From the NCBI GenBank assembly GCA_902168115.1, contig CABHPB010000009.1, positions 1-64,000 of the forward strand: DNA of 64,000 bases. The letters are read 5' to 3'. Below the pieces are notes generated by a model. The model saw only the letters and a list, made by a program, of their open reading frames with translations. It was not told where the DNA came from and ran no database searches. Position numbers and translations under genes: made by a program. This DNA comes from an uncultured Methylopila sp. Lineage in GTDB: Bacteria; Pseudomonadota; Alphaproteobacteria; Rhizobiales; Methylopilaceae. Positions 6,790 through 15,615 of the stretch are shown here, one piece after another. The stretch's first letter is position 1. Each line of letters opens with the position of its first letter.

Positions 6790-8082
6790 ATGGGTACCAC
6801 GGCCCAGCAGTCCAAAGTCGCCACGGTGTTCCGCGTGACCAGCGGCAACTTCCTGGAGATGTTCGACTTCTTCCTCTACGGCTTCTACGCCAAGTACATC
6901 GCCGGCGCGTTCTTCCCGAACGACAGCGAGTTCGCGTCGCTGATGCTGACGCTGGTGGTGTTCGGGGCCGGCTTCCTGATGCGCCCGCTCGGCGCGCTTG
7001 TGCTCGGCCCCTATGTCGACCGGATCGGCCGCCGCAAGGGCCTGATCGTGACGCTGACGATCATGGCGATGGGCACGGTGCTGATCGCCTTCGTGCCGAA
7101 CTACCAGACGATCGGCGTCGCGGCGCCCGTGCTGGTGTTGATCGGGCGCCTGCTGCAGGGGTTTTCGGCCGGCGTCGAGCTGGGCGGCGTGTCGGTCTAC
7201 CTCTCCGAGATGGCGACGCCCGGCAACAAAGGGTTTTACGTCGCCTGGCAGTCCGCGAGCCAGCAGGTCGCGACGGTCGCGGCCGCCGGGCTCGGCTTCG
7301 CGCTCGGCCACATGCTGGCGCCCGAGACGCTGGCGAGCTGGGGCTGGCGCATCCCGTTCTGGATCGGCTGCGCGATCGTGCCGTTCCTGTTCGTGATCCG
7401 CCGCTCGCTCGCCGAAACCGAGGAGTTCGCGCGCAAGGCCCATCGTCCGAACGCGGGCGAGATCTATCGCACGCTCGCGGCGAACTGGCCGATCGTGATC
7501 GGCGGGATGGCCATGGTCATGATGACCACGGTGTCCTTCTACCTGATCACCGCCTACACCCCGACCTTCGGGGAGCACGAGCTGAAGCTCGACCGCGGCG
7601 ACGTGCTGATCGTGACCGCCGCGATCGGCGTCTCGAACTTCTTCTGGCTGCCCGTCTGGGGCGCGATCTCAGACCGGATCGGCCGCAAGCCGATCCTGAT
7701 CGCCTTCACGATCCTGACGCTGGTGACCGCCTACCCCGCGCTCAAGTGGCTGGTCGCGCAGCCGAGTTTCCTCAGACTGCTCGAAGTCGAGCTATGGCTC
7801 TCCTTCCTCTACGCCAGCTACAACGGCGCGATGGTGGTGGCGCTGACCGAGGTCGTCCCCGCGGAAGTGCGCGCCTCCGGATTCTCCCTCGCCTACAGCC
7901 TCGCGACGACGCTTGGCGGCTTCTCGCTCGCGATCTCGACCTGGGCGATCCAGGCGACCGGCGACAAGGCGGCGCCCGGCCTGTGGATGTCGGTCGCCGC
8001 CCTCTGCGGCCTGCTGGCGACGCTTTTCCTGTTCCGGAAGAAGGCGATAGCCGACACGCGGGTCGAACCCGCGCGGGCGTGA
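6790..8082 (+). CDS. MFS transporter, MHS family (citrate/tricarballylate type)
   Basis: A 430-residue inner-membrane proton symporter with about 12 membrane helices. The MHS-family N-terminus is visible ([20 protein letters not shown]), as is the MFS signature DRIGRRKG after helix 2 and its repeat SDRIGRKP in the second half. The pattern is closest to carriers of citrate, tricarballylate or related organic acids, but the exact substrate cannot be read from sequence. ATG at 6790 follows GAGGGAG; the longer frame would start inside the preceding terminator region. It stands alone, with no catabolic enzymes beside it. Confidence 0.85.
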   Translation: MGTTAQQSKVATVFRVTSGNFLEMFDFFLYGFYAKYIAGAFFPNDSEFASLMLTLVVFGAGFLMRPLGALVLGPYVDRIGRRKGLIVTLTIMAMGTVLIAFVPNYQTIGVAAPVLVLIGRLLQGFSAGVELGGVSVYLSEMATPGNKGFYVAWQSASQQVATVAAAGLGFALGHMLAPETLASWGWRIPFWIGCAIVPFLFVIRRSLAETEEFARKAHRPNAGEIYRTLAANWPIVIGGMAMVMMTTVSFYLITAYTPTFGEHELKLDRGDVLIVTAAIGVSNFFWLPVWGAISDRIGRKPILIAFTILTLVTAYPALKWLVAQPSFLRLLEVELWLSFLYASYNGAMVVALTEVVPAEVRASGFSLAYSLATTLGGFSLAISTWAIQATGDKAAPGLWMSVAALCGLLATLFLFRKKAIADTRVEPARA

Positions 8083-8085
8083 GCC

Positions 8086-8451
8086 TCAGTTTCGGCCGGC
8101 CGGTTTGAACGTCCCGCCGACCCTCTCCGCCCCGAAGTAGACCTCCACGGTCGAGACAAGCCGGCCGTCGAAGGTGACGACCTCGGCGTTGCGGAACGTC
8201 CGCCCGCCCGGCGCGGTCGCCTTGTAGACGACGAAGGCCGCGTCGCCCTCGACCAGCAGCCGCTCGATCGAGATCTGCTCGATCTTGCCCCCGTTCGGCC
8301 AACAGCGCGCGAAATAGGCGTCGCGGTCGAGCGCGTCGTCGTAGGGGCTCGTGAAGGTGAAGCCCGGCGCGATAAGGCTCTCCGCGAGCGTCCGGTCGTC
8401 GGCGACGAAGGCGGCGTACAGGCGCCGCAGGGTCTCGGCGTGGTCGCTCAT
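8086..8451 (-). CDS. SnoaL-like / NTF2-fold protein
   Basis: A 121-residue protein with the cone-shaped NTF2/SnoaL pattern: an N-terminal helix pair (ETLRRLYAAFVADD), the segment LIAPGFTFTSPYDDALDRDAY, and strands ending in VSTVEVYFG. Members range from isomerases and hydrolases to stress-related binding proteins, so the reaction is unknown. Its ATG overlaps the stop of the upstream DsbA-like gene by 4 bp (ATGA), so the two are translationally coupled. It converges with the MFS gene, whose stop is 3 bp away. Confidence 0.8.
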   Translation of the reverse strand: MSDHAETLRRLYAAFVADDRTLAESLIAPGFTFTSPYDDALDRDAYFARCWPNGGKIEQISIERLLVEGDAAFVVYKATAPGGRTFRNAEVVTFDGRLVSTVEVYFGAERVGGTFKPAGRN

Positions 8452-9059
8452 TTCTTCTGCCGCCCCCTCGCCTGCGCCACCGCGTCCTTGAAGCCGTCAT
8501 AGTCGAGCGGAGCCGCGACCAGGAGCGGTCCGATCAGATAGACGGGCGTGCCGCGGAACTGCATGCCGCGCGCCTGCGCGTCGTTGCGCTTCAGCGCCGC
8601 GCTGATCTCGGCGTTGTGGGTCACGGAGTCGGCCTTGAGGCGGGTCATGTCGATCCCGGCCGAGGTCAGCGCCGCGGTCATCTTGTCGGCCGGGACCTTG
8701 GCGCCGACGAGCCCCATCAGCGCCTTGTGCGCGGCCTCGTACTTGCCCTGGTACTTGGCCGCGAGCGCAAGCTTCGCGCCGACCACGGAGCTCTCCGACA
8801 GGATCGGCCACTCCTTGTAGACCAGCCGGACCTTTCCGTCGGTCTTCACCAGCCTGTCGAGAGCAGGCGCAGAGCGTTTGCAGTAAGGGCAGTTATAGTC
8901 GAGATAGGCGACGATCGTGACGTCGCCCTTCGGGTCGCCCCCCACCGGCGCGGCTGGGTCGCCGACGATCATCTCGCGGCTGACGTCGCTCTCGGCGAAG
9001 GCGGGCGCGGCCCCGAGCAGCATGGCGGCGAGCGCCAGCGCGATCCGTCGGACGGTCAT
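8448..9059 (-). CDS. Periplasmic DsbA-family thiol oxidoreductase
   Basis: A 203-residue thioredoxin-fold protein with an N-terminal signal peptide (cleavage near AFAES, residue 22). The active site CPYC is at residues 57-60 and the cis-proline loop reads RGTPVYL. The wide helical insert and lack of a second CXXC suggest a DsbA-type oxidant or a DsbA/DsbG-like thiol protein acting on envelope substrates. Several alphaproteobacterial relatives share the N-terminal GDP and DYNCPYC pattern. It is the first gene of a two-gene operon with the SnoaL-like gene. Confidence 0.88.
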   Translation of the reverse strand: MTVRRIALALAAMLLGAAPAFAESDVSREMIVGDPAAPVGGDPKGDVTIVAYLDYNCPYCKRSAPALDRLVKTDGKVRLVYKEWPILSESSVVGAKLALAAKYQGKYEAAHKALMGLVGAKVPADKMTAALTSAGIDMTRLKADSVTHNAEISAALKRNDAQARGMQFRGTPVYLIGPLLVAAPLDYDGFKDAVAQARGRQKK

Positions 9060-9097
9060 TCAGAACCCTTTCGAACCCGGAGGGACGAGGCGCGAGC

Positions 9098-9952
9098 TTA
9101 GTCGTCCTCGTCCGGAATGCAGAGGATTTCGCCGCAGGCCTTGCAGTGGACCGCGTCGTAATCGTGCTTCAGCAGGGCGCATTTGGGGCAACGATAGGTC
9201 ACCTTCGACGGCCGGAAGATCGCCTGCGCGAGCCGCACGAACAGCGAGATGCCGACGATCATCACCACGACCGAGGTCAGCTTGCCGGCCGCGCCCTGCA
9301 GGGTGATGTCGCCAAAGCCGGTCGTCGTCACGGTGGCGACCGTGAAATAGAGCGCGTCGACGTAATTCTCGATCACCTTGCCGTCGGGGACGGCCGCGCC
9401 TTCCGGGTGCTTGAAGAAGGTGTAGACGAAGCCTGTCACCACGAAGAGGAAGGTGACGAGGCTGACGATCGCCCGCACCGGATCTTCCCATGTCCGGTAT
9501 TTCGAGCGCCTGAGCGGCGCCCAGACGAGGTCGGTGTGGGCCAGCGTCCAGATCCTCAGCACCCGCAAAAAGCCGAGATTGGCGAGCCAGAGCGGCGCGA
9601 GCATCGTCGCGAGGATGAAGACGTCGACCAGCGTCGTCGGCTGCCGCAGCCAGCGGCCGACGTCGTGCGCCGCCAGCGCCCGGGCGGCGAGGTCGAGCGC
9701 CAGCAGCGCGGCGACGGAGTAGTCCAGCCAGAAGAACAGCGGCCCCCGGGGCAGCAGGGGGCTCAGGATGAAGAAGGCGATGATCGCGAGATCGATCGTG
9801 AGGACCGAGATCTGGAACCGCCGCGCCGCGGCGGTCCGGCCGTGATAGAGGCGGCGCAGGGTTTGGCGCAGCCCCCTCGCCCCGTCCTCGCCGGGCTGAC
9901 GCCGCTGCTGCTCCCCGCTCCGTTCCGAAGTCTGCGACCGCCTTGCGTCCAT
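9098..9952 (-). CDS. Six-helix ion channel with C-terminal zinc ribbon
   Basis: A 284-residue predicted potassium-channel-family protein. Membrane segments lie at about residues 50-70, 75-93, 107-125, 160-180 and 225-243. An S4-like arginine stretch reads RVLRIW, and the selectivity filter TTTGFGD is near 209-215, in the pore loop between the last two helices. The cytoplasmic tail has two CXXC knuckles (CPKC and CKAC, 11 residues apart), a compact zinc ribbon in place of the usual RCK/TrkA-N domain. The filter GFGD differs from GYGD but is common in bacterial channels. A zinc- or redox-gated channel is only a guess. ATG at 9952 follows a possible GTG at 9955. Confidence 0.8.
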   Translation of the reverse strand: MDARRSQTSERSGEQQRRQPGEDGARGLRQTLRRLYHGRTAAARRFQISVLTIDLAIIAFFILSPLLPRGPLFFWLDYSVAALLALDLAARALAAHDVGRWLRQPTTLVDVFILATMLAPLWLANLGFLRVLRIWTLAHTDLVWAPLRRSKYRTWEDPVRAIVSLVTFLFVVTGFVYTFFKHPEGAAVPDGKVIENYVDALYFTVATVTTTGFGDITLQGAAGKLTSVVVMIVGISLFVRLAQAIFRPSKVTYRCPKCALLKHDYDAVHCKACGEILCIPDEDD

Positions 9953-10088
9953 CACTGAGGAGATAGCGCCGGCGCCGCGCCGAAACAGCGTCCCGCAAAA
10001 CGACGCCCAACAACGTGATTTAACTCCGACTTAAGCATGATCCTGCAGAATAGAGTTGGCTTTGAGGGACTTAAGGGGCGCCCCTCCC

Positions 10089-10748
10089 ATGACGACAGCG
10101 CAGGCAGGCGCCATCGATCTCGACGCGTTCATGCGCAGCATCGGCGCGCGCATCGACGGGTTCTTCTATCGCGGGCTGAACGCCGACGACTACGCCATGC
10201 TTTGGGTCAGCGACGGCTTCGAAGGCCTGACCGAGCGTGATCCGGCCGACTTCGTCCGCAACCGGCGATCCTTCGCCGACCTGATCCATCCGGACGACCT
10301 GCAGAGCGTGAACGACGCCGTCGCGTCGGCGCTCGAGTCGAACACACGCTGGCAGGTGATGTACCGGATCAAGTCGCAGGCCCAAGGCTGGCGTTTCGTG
10401 CACGAAACCGGCGGCGGGAGCTCTCCCGACCCGGACACCGGCGAGGTCAAATATCTCGACGGCGTGATTCTCGAGGCCGAGCGCGTCACCCAGCTTGCGG
10501 AGAAGCTGACCCTCGGCCAGGAGGCGGTCACGGCGGTCGACGCCTCGATCGAGGCCGTCTACGCGTCGCTGCGCACGCTCCGGCTGCTTGCGCTGAACGC
10601 CCGCATCGAGGCGGCGCACGCCAAACAGTTCGGCGCAGGGTTCGGCGTCGTCGCCCGCGAGATGGCGACGCTCGCCGACAACGGCGAGACGGCGATCCGC
10701 GCCATGGGCGAGGAGATCGCGCGTCTTCGCTCGGCCGTGACGCTCTAG
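10089..10748 (+). CDS. Cytosolic PAS domain plus short chemoreceptor segment
   Basis: A 219-residue soluble protein. Residues about 15-140 form a PAS fold (ADDYAMLWVSDGFEGLT, then FADLIHPDD and a PAC-like WQVMYRIKSQ). Residues about 150-215 match the N-helix half of a methyl-accepting chemotaxis signalling domain (LRTLRLLALNARIEAAHA, then GFGVVAREMATLA). The C-terminal half of the hairpin is missing, so it cannot form a full receptor tip by itself. Small PAS-MCP fragments of this kind exist in alphaproteobacteria, but the partner is unknown. The stop codon overlaps that of the convergent gene. Confidence 0.75.
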   Translation: MTTAQAGAIDLDAFMRSIGARIDGFFYRGLNADDYAMLWVSDGFEGLTERDPADFVRNRRSFADLIHPDDLQSVNDAVASALESNTRWQVMYRIKSQAQGWRFVHETGGGSSPDPDTGEVKYLDGVILEAERVTQLAEKLTLGQEAVTAVDASIEAVYASLRTLRLLALNARIEAAHAKQFGAGFGVVAREMATLADNGETAIRAMGEEIARLRSAVTL

Positions 10749-12175
10749 CGCGGCGCGAGCGGCGTCAGGACCCACTTCGAAAGCGCGCCGGCGTCGCGCG
10801 CCATCACCAGCGTCGCCTTGGCGAAGTCCTCGCCGTCCTTGGCGCCGTCGTCCTCGATCGCGATCGCGAAACCGGGCGCCGCGGCGCGCGCGGCGTCCGC
10901 GATCTCGCCCGCCGCATGCGCCCAGGCGTTCGGGCCGATCCGCGTCGTGCGCTCCATCCGCTTGAAGTTGGCGCAGACGACGCCCTCGCCCGCGATCGAA
11001 GCGAGGTTGCGGAAGTAGAGCTTGAGCTCCGCCGGCGGCACGTGCTGCAGCACCGCCGTCGAATAGACGAGGTCGGGCTTGCGCGCGGCCGCCTCGGCGA
11101 GTCCCTCCGGCCGGATCACCGCGAAGGCCGGCCGCTTCTCGGCCAGCGTCTCGGGCTCGATCAAGGTGAGGCCGTCGCGCCAGAACTTGTCGACCACGTC
11201 GAGCCCGAAATAGTTGCCGGCGTCCAGGCGGCGGATGAAATGCTGGCCGATCCTGAGGCTGCCGCAGCCGTAATCGACGCATGACATCCCGGGCGTCACG
11301 CCGCGCGAGAAGAACCAGTCGCGGTGCCCCGAGCCGCGCTCGGCGAACTCGCGCAGCGCCCAGTCGCGCGCCTCGTCCGTCTTCAGCCGGTCCCAATGCG
11401 CGACCGCGCCGAGCGTCTTATGCGAACCGCCCTTCTCCAGCCGCGCGGACAGCCGCGCGCCGTAGTAGTCGCCGTAGGTCTTGCCGGGGTTGGCGCGCGA
11501 CCAAGCGCGGTAGCGGACGTCGGCGATGAACCCCGCGAGCCGCGCGCCGAGGCCGTGCTCCCGCGACAGGCCGAAGCGCTGCTCGGCATGAGCGCCGGGA
11601 CGGCCGGCGAGATGGAGGATGCCGAGCTGCACGGCCGCGGCGGACAGCGCGGTGCCGATCACATAGGTCCAGGACAGCGGAAGCTCCGAGGCGGTGAAGC
11701 CGAGCGAGCCGTCATCCGCGAGATCGCTCAGAAGCGCTGCGCCGCGCGAGAACGCCGCCACCGCGAGCAGCGTGGCGGCGAAGGCCGGCAGCTTCCGGCG
11801 GCGAGAGACGAAGACCAGCGCGATCGAAGCCGCCGCCCACATGCCGAGCGCGACCCAGTCCTCGAACCAGCTCTCGACATCCCAGGAAGCGAATTCGTAG
11901 ATCGTGATCCCGGCGAAGGCGGCGCCCACCGCCAGCAGCGGCGCCCGCGTCTTCCAAGAGCCTTTGCCCGCCAGCCCGACGGCGATCGAGAAGCCCGCCA
12001 CGAACACCATGTTGGCGATCTCGTAGACGCCGGCGGGGGAGTCTTGCTCCTCCGCCGGGAACAAGAACCAGAACTGGGCGGCCACCACGACGATCGCGAG
12101 CGCGCACTGCAGGATGATCAGGCGGAGGAAGACGTCGTTCGTCCCGCCGTAGGCGCGCGTCGTCGCTGTCGTCAT
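10745..12175 (-). CDS. Membrane-anchored SAM-dependent methyltransferase
   Basis: A 476-residue fusion. The N-terminal 190 residues hold about six membrane helices (roughly 14-34, 53-69, 78-95, 106-124, 132-150, 168-190). The C-terminal half is a Rossmann methyltransferase with motif I VDYGCGSLRIG at 300-310, an acidic residue at the end of strand 2 (YFGLDVVDKF) and the segment LVYSTAVLQHVPP typical of class I enzymes. A cytoplasmic catalytic domain tethered to the inner membrane is inferred; the substrate (lipid, quinone or protein) is unknown. It has no operon partner: convergent with the PAS gene, and 126 bp from the DegP-like gene. Confidence 0.75.
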   Translation of the reverse strand: MTTATTRAYGGTNDVFLRLIILQCALAIVVVAAQFWFLFPAEEQDSPAGVYEIANMVFVAGFSIAVGLAGKGSWKTRAPLLAVGAAFAGITIYEFASWDVESWFEDWVALGMWAAASIALVFVSRRRKLPAFAATLLAVAAFSRGAALLSDLADDGSLGFTASELPLSWTYVIGTALSAAAVQLGILHLAGRPGAHAEQRFGLSREHGLGARLAGFIADVRYRAWSRANPGKTYGDYYGARLSARLEKGGSHKTLGAVAHWDRLKTDEARDWALREFAERGSGHRDWFFSRGVTPGMSCVDYGCGSLRIGQHFIRRLDAGNYFGLDVVDKFWRDGLTLIEPETLAEKRPAFAVIRPEGLAEAAARKPDLVYSTAVLQHVPPAELKLYFRNLASIAGEGVVCANFKRMERTTRIGPNAWAHAAGEIADAARAAAPGFAIAIEDDGAKDGEDFAKATLVMARDAGALSKWVLTPLAPR

Positions 12176-12301
12176 CTTCCGGTCGCTCCCCGAATCTGGT
12201 CGATCGTTCAGGGCTAAGGAGCGAATGCGGCGCGAAATGTGACGACGTCGTCACGGGCGACGATGCGTCGCCCGAGCGCAAGTTGCGGCGCTGCGCAGGC
12301 G

Positions 12302-13753
12302 CTACTCGATCGGCGCCGCGACGAAGCGGACGTCTCCGGACTTGCTAGAGAGCAGCAGGAGGGCGACCTTCTTGCCGTCCTTCTTCAGCTCCTCGAGCCG
12401 CTTGAGGACCTCCGCCGGCGTCGCCACCGCCTGCCCGGTGATCTCGACGAGCTGGTCGCCCGGCTCGATCTTGTTCTCCTGCGCCTTGGAGCCCTCGTCG
12501 ACCTGCGTGATCACGAGGCCCTTGGCGTCGGGCTTCAGGCCAAACTTCAGGCGCAGCTCGTCCGAAATCGACGTGAAGCTGAGGCCGAGCGCGGAGGCGG
12601 TCTTCGGCTCCCCGGCCGCCGGCGCCTTGAGCGCCGCGGGCTTGGGCGTCCCCTCCTCCAGTCGCCCGACGACGACCTTAAGGGTCTCCTCCTTGCCCTT
12701 GCGCCAGACCTTCACCTCGACCTCGCGGTCGGCCGGCGTGTCGGCGACGATCCGCAGCAGGTCGCGCATCTCGCGGATGCGCTTGCCGTCGAAGAAGAGC
12801 ACGACGTCGCCGGCCTGCAGGCCGCCCTTTTCGGCCGGGCTTCCAGGCGTCACGCCTGCGATCAGGGCGCCCTTGTCCTGCCCCGCGACGCCGAGGCTCT
12901 CGGCGATCTCGTCGGTGACGCTCTGGATCCGGGCGCCGATGAAGCCTCGGCGCGTCTCGCCATAGCTGAGCAGCTGGTCGACGACGGGCTTGGCGATGGT
13001 GGAGGGCACGGAGAAGCCGATGCCGATCGATCCGCCGGAGGGCGAGATGATCGCCGTGTTGATGCCGACGACGTCGCCGTTCATGTCGAACAGCGGGCCG
13101 CCCGAATTGCCGCGATTGATGGCGGCGTCGGTCTGGATGAAGTTGTCGTACGGGCCCGAATTGATGTTGCGGTTGCGGGCCGAGACGATGCCGGCCGAGA
13201 CCGACCCGCCGAGGCCGAAGGGGTTGCCGATCGCGAGCACCCAGTCTCCGACCCTCAGCTTATCGGCGTCGCCGAACTTCACCGCCCTCAGCGGCTTCGG
13301 CGGCTTGACGCGCAGCACCGCGAGATCGGTCTTCACATCCTTCCCGACGAGCTCGGCGGTCAGCTTCGAGCCGTCGTTGAAGTTGACCGTGATCTCGTCG
13401 GCGCCGTCGATGACGTGGTTGTTGGTGACGACGATCCCGCTGGCGTCGACGACGAAGCCGGAGCCCAGCGAGGCCTGTTTCCGGGATTGCGGGGCGCCAG
13501 GCCCGCGCTTGTTGAAAAACTCGTCGAAGAAATCATCGAAGGGCGAGCCTTCGGGCGCCTGCGGGGCCGGCACGGCCTTTTCGGAGGCCGCCGGCGCGTT
13601 CTGCGACGTCGAAATGTTGACGACAGAGTCGATCAGGCTTTCCGCAAGGTCGGCGAAGCTCTCGGGCGCGGCGCGCGCGACGACCGGCGCCGGAGCGAGA
13701 GCGAGACCCGCGACGACGGCGAAGGCTGTGATCGGGCGCGAGATCAGGCGCAT
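12302..13753 (-). CDS. Periplasmic DegP/HtrA-type serine protease
   Basis: A 483-residue trypsin-fold protease and chaperone for damaged envelope proteins. The signal peptide ends near residue 28. The catalytic triad is His113 (VTNNHVID), Asp143 (KTDLAVL) and Ser217 (GNSGGPLF). Two PDZ domains follow, at about 270-370 and 385-480. A segment rich in Phe and Asp (FDDFFDEFFN) near residue 75 matches the LA-loop position of DegP/DegQ homologues. ATG at 13753 is chosen because the signal peptide begins there. No sigma-E-type promoter was recognised. Confidence 0.92.
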   Translation of the reverse strand: MRLISRPITAFAVVAGLALAPAPVVARAAPESFADLAESLIDSVVNISTSQNAPAASEKAVPAPQAPEGSPFDDFFDEFFNKRGPGAPQSRKQASLGSGFVVDASGIVVTNNHVIDGADEITVNFNDGSKLTAELVGKDVKTDLAVLRVKPPKPLRAVKFGDADKLRVGDWVLAIGNPFGLGGSVSAGIVSARNRNINSGPYDNFIQTDAAINRGNSGGPLFDMNGDVVGINTAIISPSGGSIGIGFSVPSTIAKPVVDQLLSYGETRRGFIGARIQSVTDEIAESLGVAGQDKGALIAGVTPGSPAEKGGLQAGDVVLFFDGKRIREMRDLLRIVADTPADREVEVKVWRKGKEETLKVVVGRLEEGTPKPAALKAPAAGEPKTASALGLSFTSISDELRLKFGLKPDAKGLVITQVDEGSKAQENKIEPGDQLVEITGQAVATPAEVLKRLEELKKDGKKVALLLLSSKSGDVRFVAAPIE

Positions 13754-13855
13754 GGACGCTCCTCGACGGCCCCGGCGCGGATGCGGCCGGCGGCAGGGAC
13801 TGCCCGAGCTTATAGAGCGCACTGCGGCGAAAAAAGGCTGGGCGGACGCAGAGGC

Positions 13856-14302
13856 TCACCGCCGGATCAGCGCGACCCCCGCGATCAGCAGCGCGACGCC
13901 GACAAGGCGCAACGGATCCGCCTCGCGCTGGGCGAGGCCGAGCAGGCCGAAATGGTCGAACAGCACGGAGGCCATCAGCTGGCCGGCGACCAGCAGCGCG
14001 ACGAAGGTCGCCGCGCCGATCTGCGGCAGCAGCACGATCGCGAGCCCGATATAGATTGCGCCGAGCAGGCCGCCGCTCCACGTCCACCAGGGGATCTTCA
14101 CGACCGCGGACAAGGGCGGCAGCGGATCGCGCAGGACGGCGACCAGCACCGCCATCGAGACCAGACCGACAAAGTAGCTCGCGAAGCCCGCCCAGGCGGC
14201 GGAGCCGAGCGGGATCCTGAGGCTCGAGTTCAGCGCCTGCTGGACGACGAGCGCGACGCCCGCGCCGAATGCGAGCGTCAGCGGAACGAGCGCCTTCAGC
14301 AC
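13856..14302 (-). CDS. DUF606/YdcZ-type small membrane transporter
   Basis: A 148-residue inner-membrane protein of the drug/metabolite transporter superfamily, DUF606 type, with about five helices. The pattern QQALNSSLR near the N-terminus, WWTWSGGLLGAIYIG mid-way and GQLMASVLFDHFG match the family. Members work singly or as pairs; no partner gene is adjacent. The start is GTG at 14302, 16 bp upstream of which ends a small secreted-protein gene on the same strand. Substrate unknown. Confidence 0.8.
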   Translation of the reverse strand: MLKALVPLTLAFGAGVALVVQQALNSSLRIPLGSAAWAGFASYFVGLVSMAVLVAVLRDPLPPLSAVVKIPWWTWSGGLLGAIYIGLAIVLLPQIGAATFVALLVAGQLMASVLFDHFGLLGLAQREADPLRLVGVALLIAGVALIRR

Positions 14303-14318
14303 GGGCGGGACGGCCGGG

Positions 14319-14669
14319 TCATCGCGCCTGCGGCGTGCAGACGACCTGCTCGCCGAGCACGTAGCAGGCGCTCATCCTGCCGGAGCGCTTCTCCACCCGG
14401 TAGACGCCGCCCTCCTGCGCGTGGTTCGAGGCGGCGAGGCCGTAGAGGCCGGCCTCCTGCGGACCGGCGCCGTCGCCTGCGGGAAGGCACAGCGTCACGC
14501 CGATCGTCCCGTCCTTCACCGCGAACTGGCAGACGCCGACTTCGCCGGTCGTGGTGTCGACCCGGAACATCCGATTGAGGTCGGTCTGCGGCGCGGCGAG
14601 GAATTCGTAGCCTTCCGCCCGCGCCTGCGAGACGGCGGCGAGGCAGATGACGGCGGCGATGATGCGCAT
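14319..14669 (-). CDS. Small periplasmic protein, unknown function
   Basis: A 116-residue protein with a signal peptide (MRIIAAVICLAAVSQARA). The mature part contains two similar stretches, FRVDTTTGEVGVCQFAV and YRVEKRSGRMSACYVL, each ending in a cysteine, like beta-hairpin repeats that display a parameter in a fixed format. This suggests a small internally repeated fold. ATG at 14669 is chosen because it starts the signal peptide. It shares a strand and short gap with the DUF606 gene. Confidence 0.65.
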   Translation of the reverse strand: MRIIAAVICLAAVSQARAEGYEFLAAPQTDLNRMFRVDTTTGEVGVCQFAVKDGTIGVTLCLPAGDGAGPQEAGLYGLAASNHAQEGGVYRVEKRSGRMSACYVLGEQVVCTPQAR

Positions 14670-14770
14670 GGCGGCTCCCGAGGCGTCGAATCGCGCCGGT
14701 TGACGGGGCCATGATAGCAGGCCACCACGAGTCGCCATCCTCCCCGTTCCCCGATCCTTCCGAGCGCCCG

Positions 14771-15454
14771 ATGCTAGAGCCCGCGCCCCTCACCGTCGTG
14801 TTCGACCTCGACGGCACGCTGGTCGAGACCGCGCCCGACCTGCTCGACGCCCTGACGGTCGCGCTCGAGGCCGAGGGCGTCGCGCCGCTCCCCTACGAGC
14901 AGGGCCGCGACCTCATCGGCGCCGGCGCGCGCGCGCTGGTCCAGCGCGGCCTCAAGGTCGCCGAGCGCATGGCGACCGAGGACCGGATCGACGAACTGCA
15001 CGCCATCTTCCTCGACCACTACGGCGCGCACATCGCCGACCGCAGCCACCCCTATGACGGCTGCCTTGCCGCGCTCGACCGGCTGAAGGCGCAAGGCGCG
15101 AGGCTCGCCGTCTGCACCAACAAGATCGAGGCTTACGCCCGCCAGCTGCTCGACACCCTCGGCATGACGGAGAAATTCGACGCGATCGTCGGCGGCGACA
15201 CCTACCCCGTCTCGAAGCCGAAGGCCGATCCGCTGCTCGGCGCGATCGAGCGGGCCGGCGGCGATCCGGCCCGCTCGATCATGGTGGGGGACTCCGAAAC
15301 CGACGTCGGCGCCGCCCGCGCGGCGGGCGTGCCGGTGGTCGTCGCGACATTCGGCTACACGCTGATCCCGCCTGCCGACCTCGGAGGCGACGCGCTCATC
15401 GACCATTTCGACGAGCTCGACGCGGCGCTCGCCCGGCTCGCGCCGGCGGCCTGA
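14771..15454 (+). CDS. gph: Phosphoglycolate phosphatase-like HAD hydrolase
   Basis: A 227-residue HAD-superfamily phosphatase that converts 2-phosphoglycolate to glycolate, salvaging a product of DNA repair or Rubisco oxygenation. Motif I FDLDGTLVET gives the nucleophile Asp, motif II is VCTNK, and motifs III and IV are KPKADP and MVGDSETDVGAAR. The cap domain lies between residues 20 and 90. The next gene is otsA, 161 bp away behind its own promoter. Other HAD phosphatases such as sugar-phosphate ones cannot be fully excluded. Confidence 0.85.
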   Translation: MLEPAPLTVVFDLDGTLVETAPDLLDALTVALEAEGVAPLPYEQGRDLIGAGARALVQRGLKVAERMATEDRIDELHAIFLDHYGAHIADRSHPYDGCLAALDRLKAQGARLAVCTNKIEAYARQLLDTLGMTEKFDAIVGGDTYPVSKPKADPLLGAIERAGGDPARSIMVGDSETDVGAARAAGVPVVVATFGYTLIPPADLGGDALIDHFDELDAALARLAPAA

Positions 15455-15496
15455 CCTCCCCACCGGCGCCGTGCGGTCTTGACGCGCCGCACAATC

Positions 15497-15522
15497 GGAA
15501 CAAGTGGCCGCACCGTGGCGTT
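15497..15522 (+). promoter_or_regulatory. EcfG-type general stress promoter for otsA
   Basis: GGAAC (15497-15501), a 17-bp spacer, then CGTT (15519-15522) is an exact match to the alphaproteobacterial EcfG consensus (GGAAC, 16-17 bp, CGTT). It lies about 93 bp before otsA, a gene known to be under EcfG control in several Hyphomicrobiales. Confidence 0.75.
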
Positions 15523-15615
15523 TCTCGGGCGGATCATGACAGACCTTGCATCGAAAATCGGGGCGGCCGCGTCGCTCCAGCTTCTCCCGAGCCTGAAATC
15601 CCGGGGGTTATCGGC

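Noticed and set aside
4794-6848. Open frame of 684 codons on the minus strand across two secreted-protein genes
   Set aside because: It mirrors the plus-strand genes, which have signal peptides, ribosome sites and aligned paralogues. Its product is Arg/Ala/Gly/Asp-rich, typical of antisense frames in GC-rich DNA.
12239-14578. Open frame of 779 codons on the plus strand
   Set aside because: It covers the degP-like, DUF606 and small secreted genes on the other strand, all with recognisable motifs. Low-complexity Arg/Asp composition marks it as a shadow.
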